Part shown: in pieces, positions 63,286-64,000 of the stretch
Numbering within the stretch: position 1 is the first letter of the stretch
How the letters are laid out: the number at the start of each line of letters is the position of its first letter
Assembly (NCBI GenBank): GCA_031553495.1
Contig: JAVBLN010000018.1
Span: 124,001 to 188,000, forward strand
Direction: 5' to 3'
Length of the DNA: 64,000 bases
Origin: Pinibacter sp031553495
Lineage (GTDB): Bacteria > Bacteroidota > Bacteroidia > Chitinophagales > Chitinophagaceae
Notes under the pieces: generated by a model
Database searches by the model: none
Told to the model about the DNA's origin: nothing
The model's input: only the letters and a program-made list of their open reading frames with translations
Made by a program: the position numbers and the translations under genes

Positions 63286-64000
63286 TTATGTTCTTCTTAT
63301 ACTACTGCTTCTTCTGCTGGCCATCAACATTTCTTTGGGATTTACTCCATAATGCTTTTTGAATAATTGCGAGAAATGGCTTACCGTTTTGAAGCCCATG
63401 CCATAGGCGATATTTGTAATGGAAGTAGGATTGTTATACAACATTTCCTTTGCTTTTTGCATACGCACATCAAGGTAATGCTGATATACGCTTGATCCAA
63501 CAATTTCTTTGAATTTTATTTTCAGCTTTGTTTTACTCATGCCCGCAATTTTTGAAAGTTCATCAAGCGTAAAGTGGTTCGAATCTGCATTTTCTTCCAC
63601 CAGCTTTTTGATCTCCATAATTTTTGTGGCATCGTTAAATTGAAATGCCTTATCGGCCTGTTCTTTTTTATCGGAGGTAATTCTCTTGATAAACAATGCT
63701 AATATTTTTAAAATATTTCCTTTGAAAACAAATTTCTCCGGCGTAGCAGATTTTTTATTATGATGTATCATTTCATGAGCCAGGTTGTATTTTACAATAC
63801 CTATCTGGGTATAAAGGCTGTTGGAAATGATATGTTCATCTTCATTTAGTACACAAACGCTTTCTTTGTTGTCTTTTAGTACACATTTGTGAATTCCATT
63901 GTCTTTCAGAATACAGGTATTGGTTTCGCTGTCTTTTAAAATGCAGGCATGCGATGGGGCCTTGGCATCCCAAAATGCATTTTGCAAATATTCCTTCGAC
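63286..64000 (-). CDS. AraC-family regulator with four cysteine decapeptide repeats, N-terminus outside window
   Basis: The visible 238 residues run to the window edge without a start that I trust: the first possible start is a TTG at 63987, and the frame stays open beyond it. The C-terminal AraC domain (last 110 residues) has HFTLDELSKIAGMSKTKLKIKFKEIV and SITNIAYGMGFKTVSHFSQLFKKHYG. The N-terminal part has four exact 30-base units at 63841-63960. They encode ten-residue repeats of the form xxxxxC[IV]L[KN][DE], each with one cysteine. This could be a metal- or redox-sensing insert, but that is inference. Confidence 0.88.
   Translation of the reverse strand, partial: SKEYLQNAFWDAKAPSHACILKDSETNTCILKDNGIHKCVLKDNKESVCVLNEDEHIISNSLYTQIGIVKYNLAHEMIHHNKKSATPEKFVFKGNILKILALFIKRITSDKKEQADKAFQFNDATKIMEIKKLVEENADSNHFTLDELSKIAGMSKTKLKIKFKEIVGSSVYQHYLDVRMQKAKEMLYNNPTSITNIAYGMGFKTVSHFSQLFKKHYGVNPKEMLMASRRSSSIRRT
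63841..63960 (-). repeat. Four in-frame 30-bp repeats encoding cysteine decapeptides
   Basis: Units begin at 63841, 63871, 63901 and 63931. They encode (on the minus strand) APSHACILKD, SETNTCILKD, NGIHKCVLKD and NKESVCVLNE. DNA identity between units is moderate, while the CxLKD positions are best kept. Confidence 0.93.

Noticed and set aside
63841..63960. Four 30-bp tandem units resembling a small CRISPR array
   Set aside because: There are no spacers, the unit length is a multiple of three, and the units are in frame inside an AraC-type gene.

Overview
The window is a piece of a Bacteroidota chromosome, most likely from the class Chitinophagia. The evidence is a SusC/SusD outer-membrane pair, a secreted protein with a type IX secretion sorting tail, promoters of the TAnnTTTG type, a 1108-residue SecA, DarA/DarB-type dialkylresorcinol (flexirubin) genes, and the gene order rpsU - tyrosine recombinase - hpf - tRNAs - tuf - tRNA-Trp - secE - nusG. 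Most of the content is housekeeping. There is no rRNA, no CRISPR array, no transposase and no intact prophage.

Layout. 0-9 kb: secreted coiled-coil protein, alpha/beta hydrolase, zinc alcohol dehydrogenase and a SusD/SusC pair, all on the minus strand. 9.6-13.6 kb: LpxH-like hydrolase with a lipoprotein, an MscS channel and a broken KilA-N gene. 13.9-24 kb: tRNA-Glu, gap, pgk, scpB, a lone atpG, secA and a broken ORF6N gene. 24-35.4 kb: beta-CASP nuclease, thioredoxin-like protein, membrane-anchored papain-type protease, lysA, truA, a SanA-like protein, a DUF4476-like protein and an M1 aminopeptidase. 35.8-44.4 kb: SDR, a lemA/TPM/TPM operon, a T9SS cargo protein and two poorly characterised envelope genes. 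44.5-49.9 kb: darB and darA on the minus strand, facing away from ACP, ketosynthase and chain-length-factor genes on the plus strand. 50.2-55.5 kb: the translation and recombination block listed above. 55.8-60.2 kb: riboflavin synthase, purQ and two DsbD-type genes. 60.8-64 kb: three AraC-type regulators, the last running off the window.

The most striking feature is not a gene. Nearly every large intergenic gap holds one or two copies of a dispersed repeat of about 70 bp, with 27 copies recognised by eye. Each copy has a conserved core (GAC[A/G]CAAC and neighbours) between two imperfect direct repeats of 15-20 bp; I use the working name DCD repeat. There are at least three arm types (A, B, C), and several copies are chimeras of two types. 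Larger modules attach to them: a GGCAGTA-rich tract, a long palindrome, and two other tails. Two composites of about 300 bp are nearly identical across this whole arrangement. No copy lies inside an intact gene, and copies occur in both orientations. For DCD entries, strand + means that the core reads GAC[A/G]CAAC (or GCGTCG[C/T]AAC) on the + strand.

Other points of interest are an AraC-type regulator with four tandem 10-residue cysteine repeats, two phage-type DNA-binding genes each broken by a one-base deletion, nusG separated from rplK, atpG standing alone, and a repeat module that appears to supply the stop codon of a hydrolase gene. All functional calls come from reading motifs; no database search was run.
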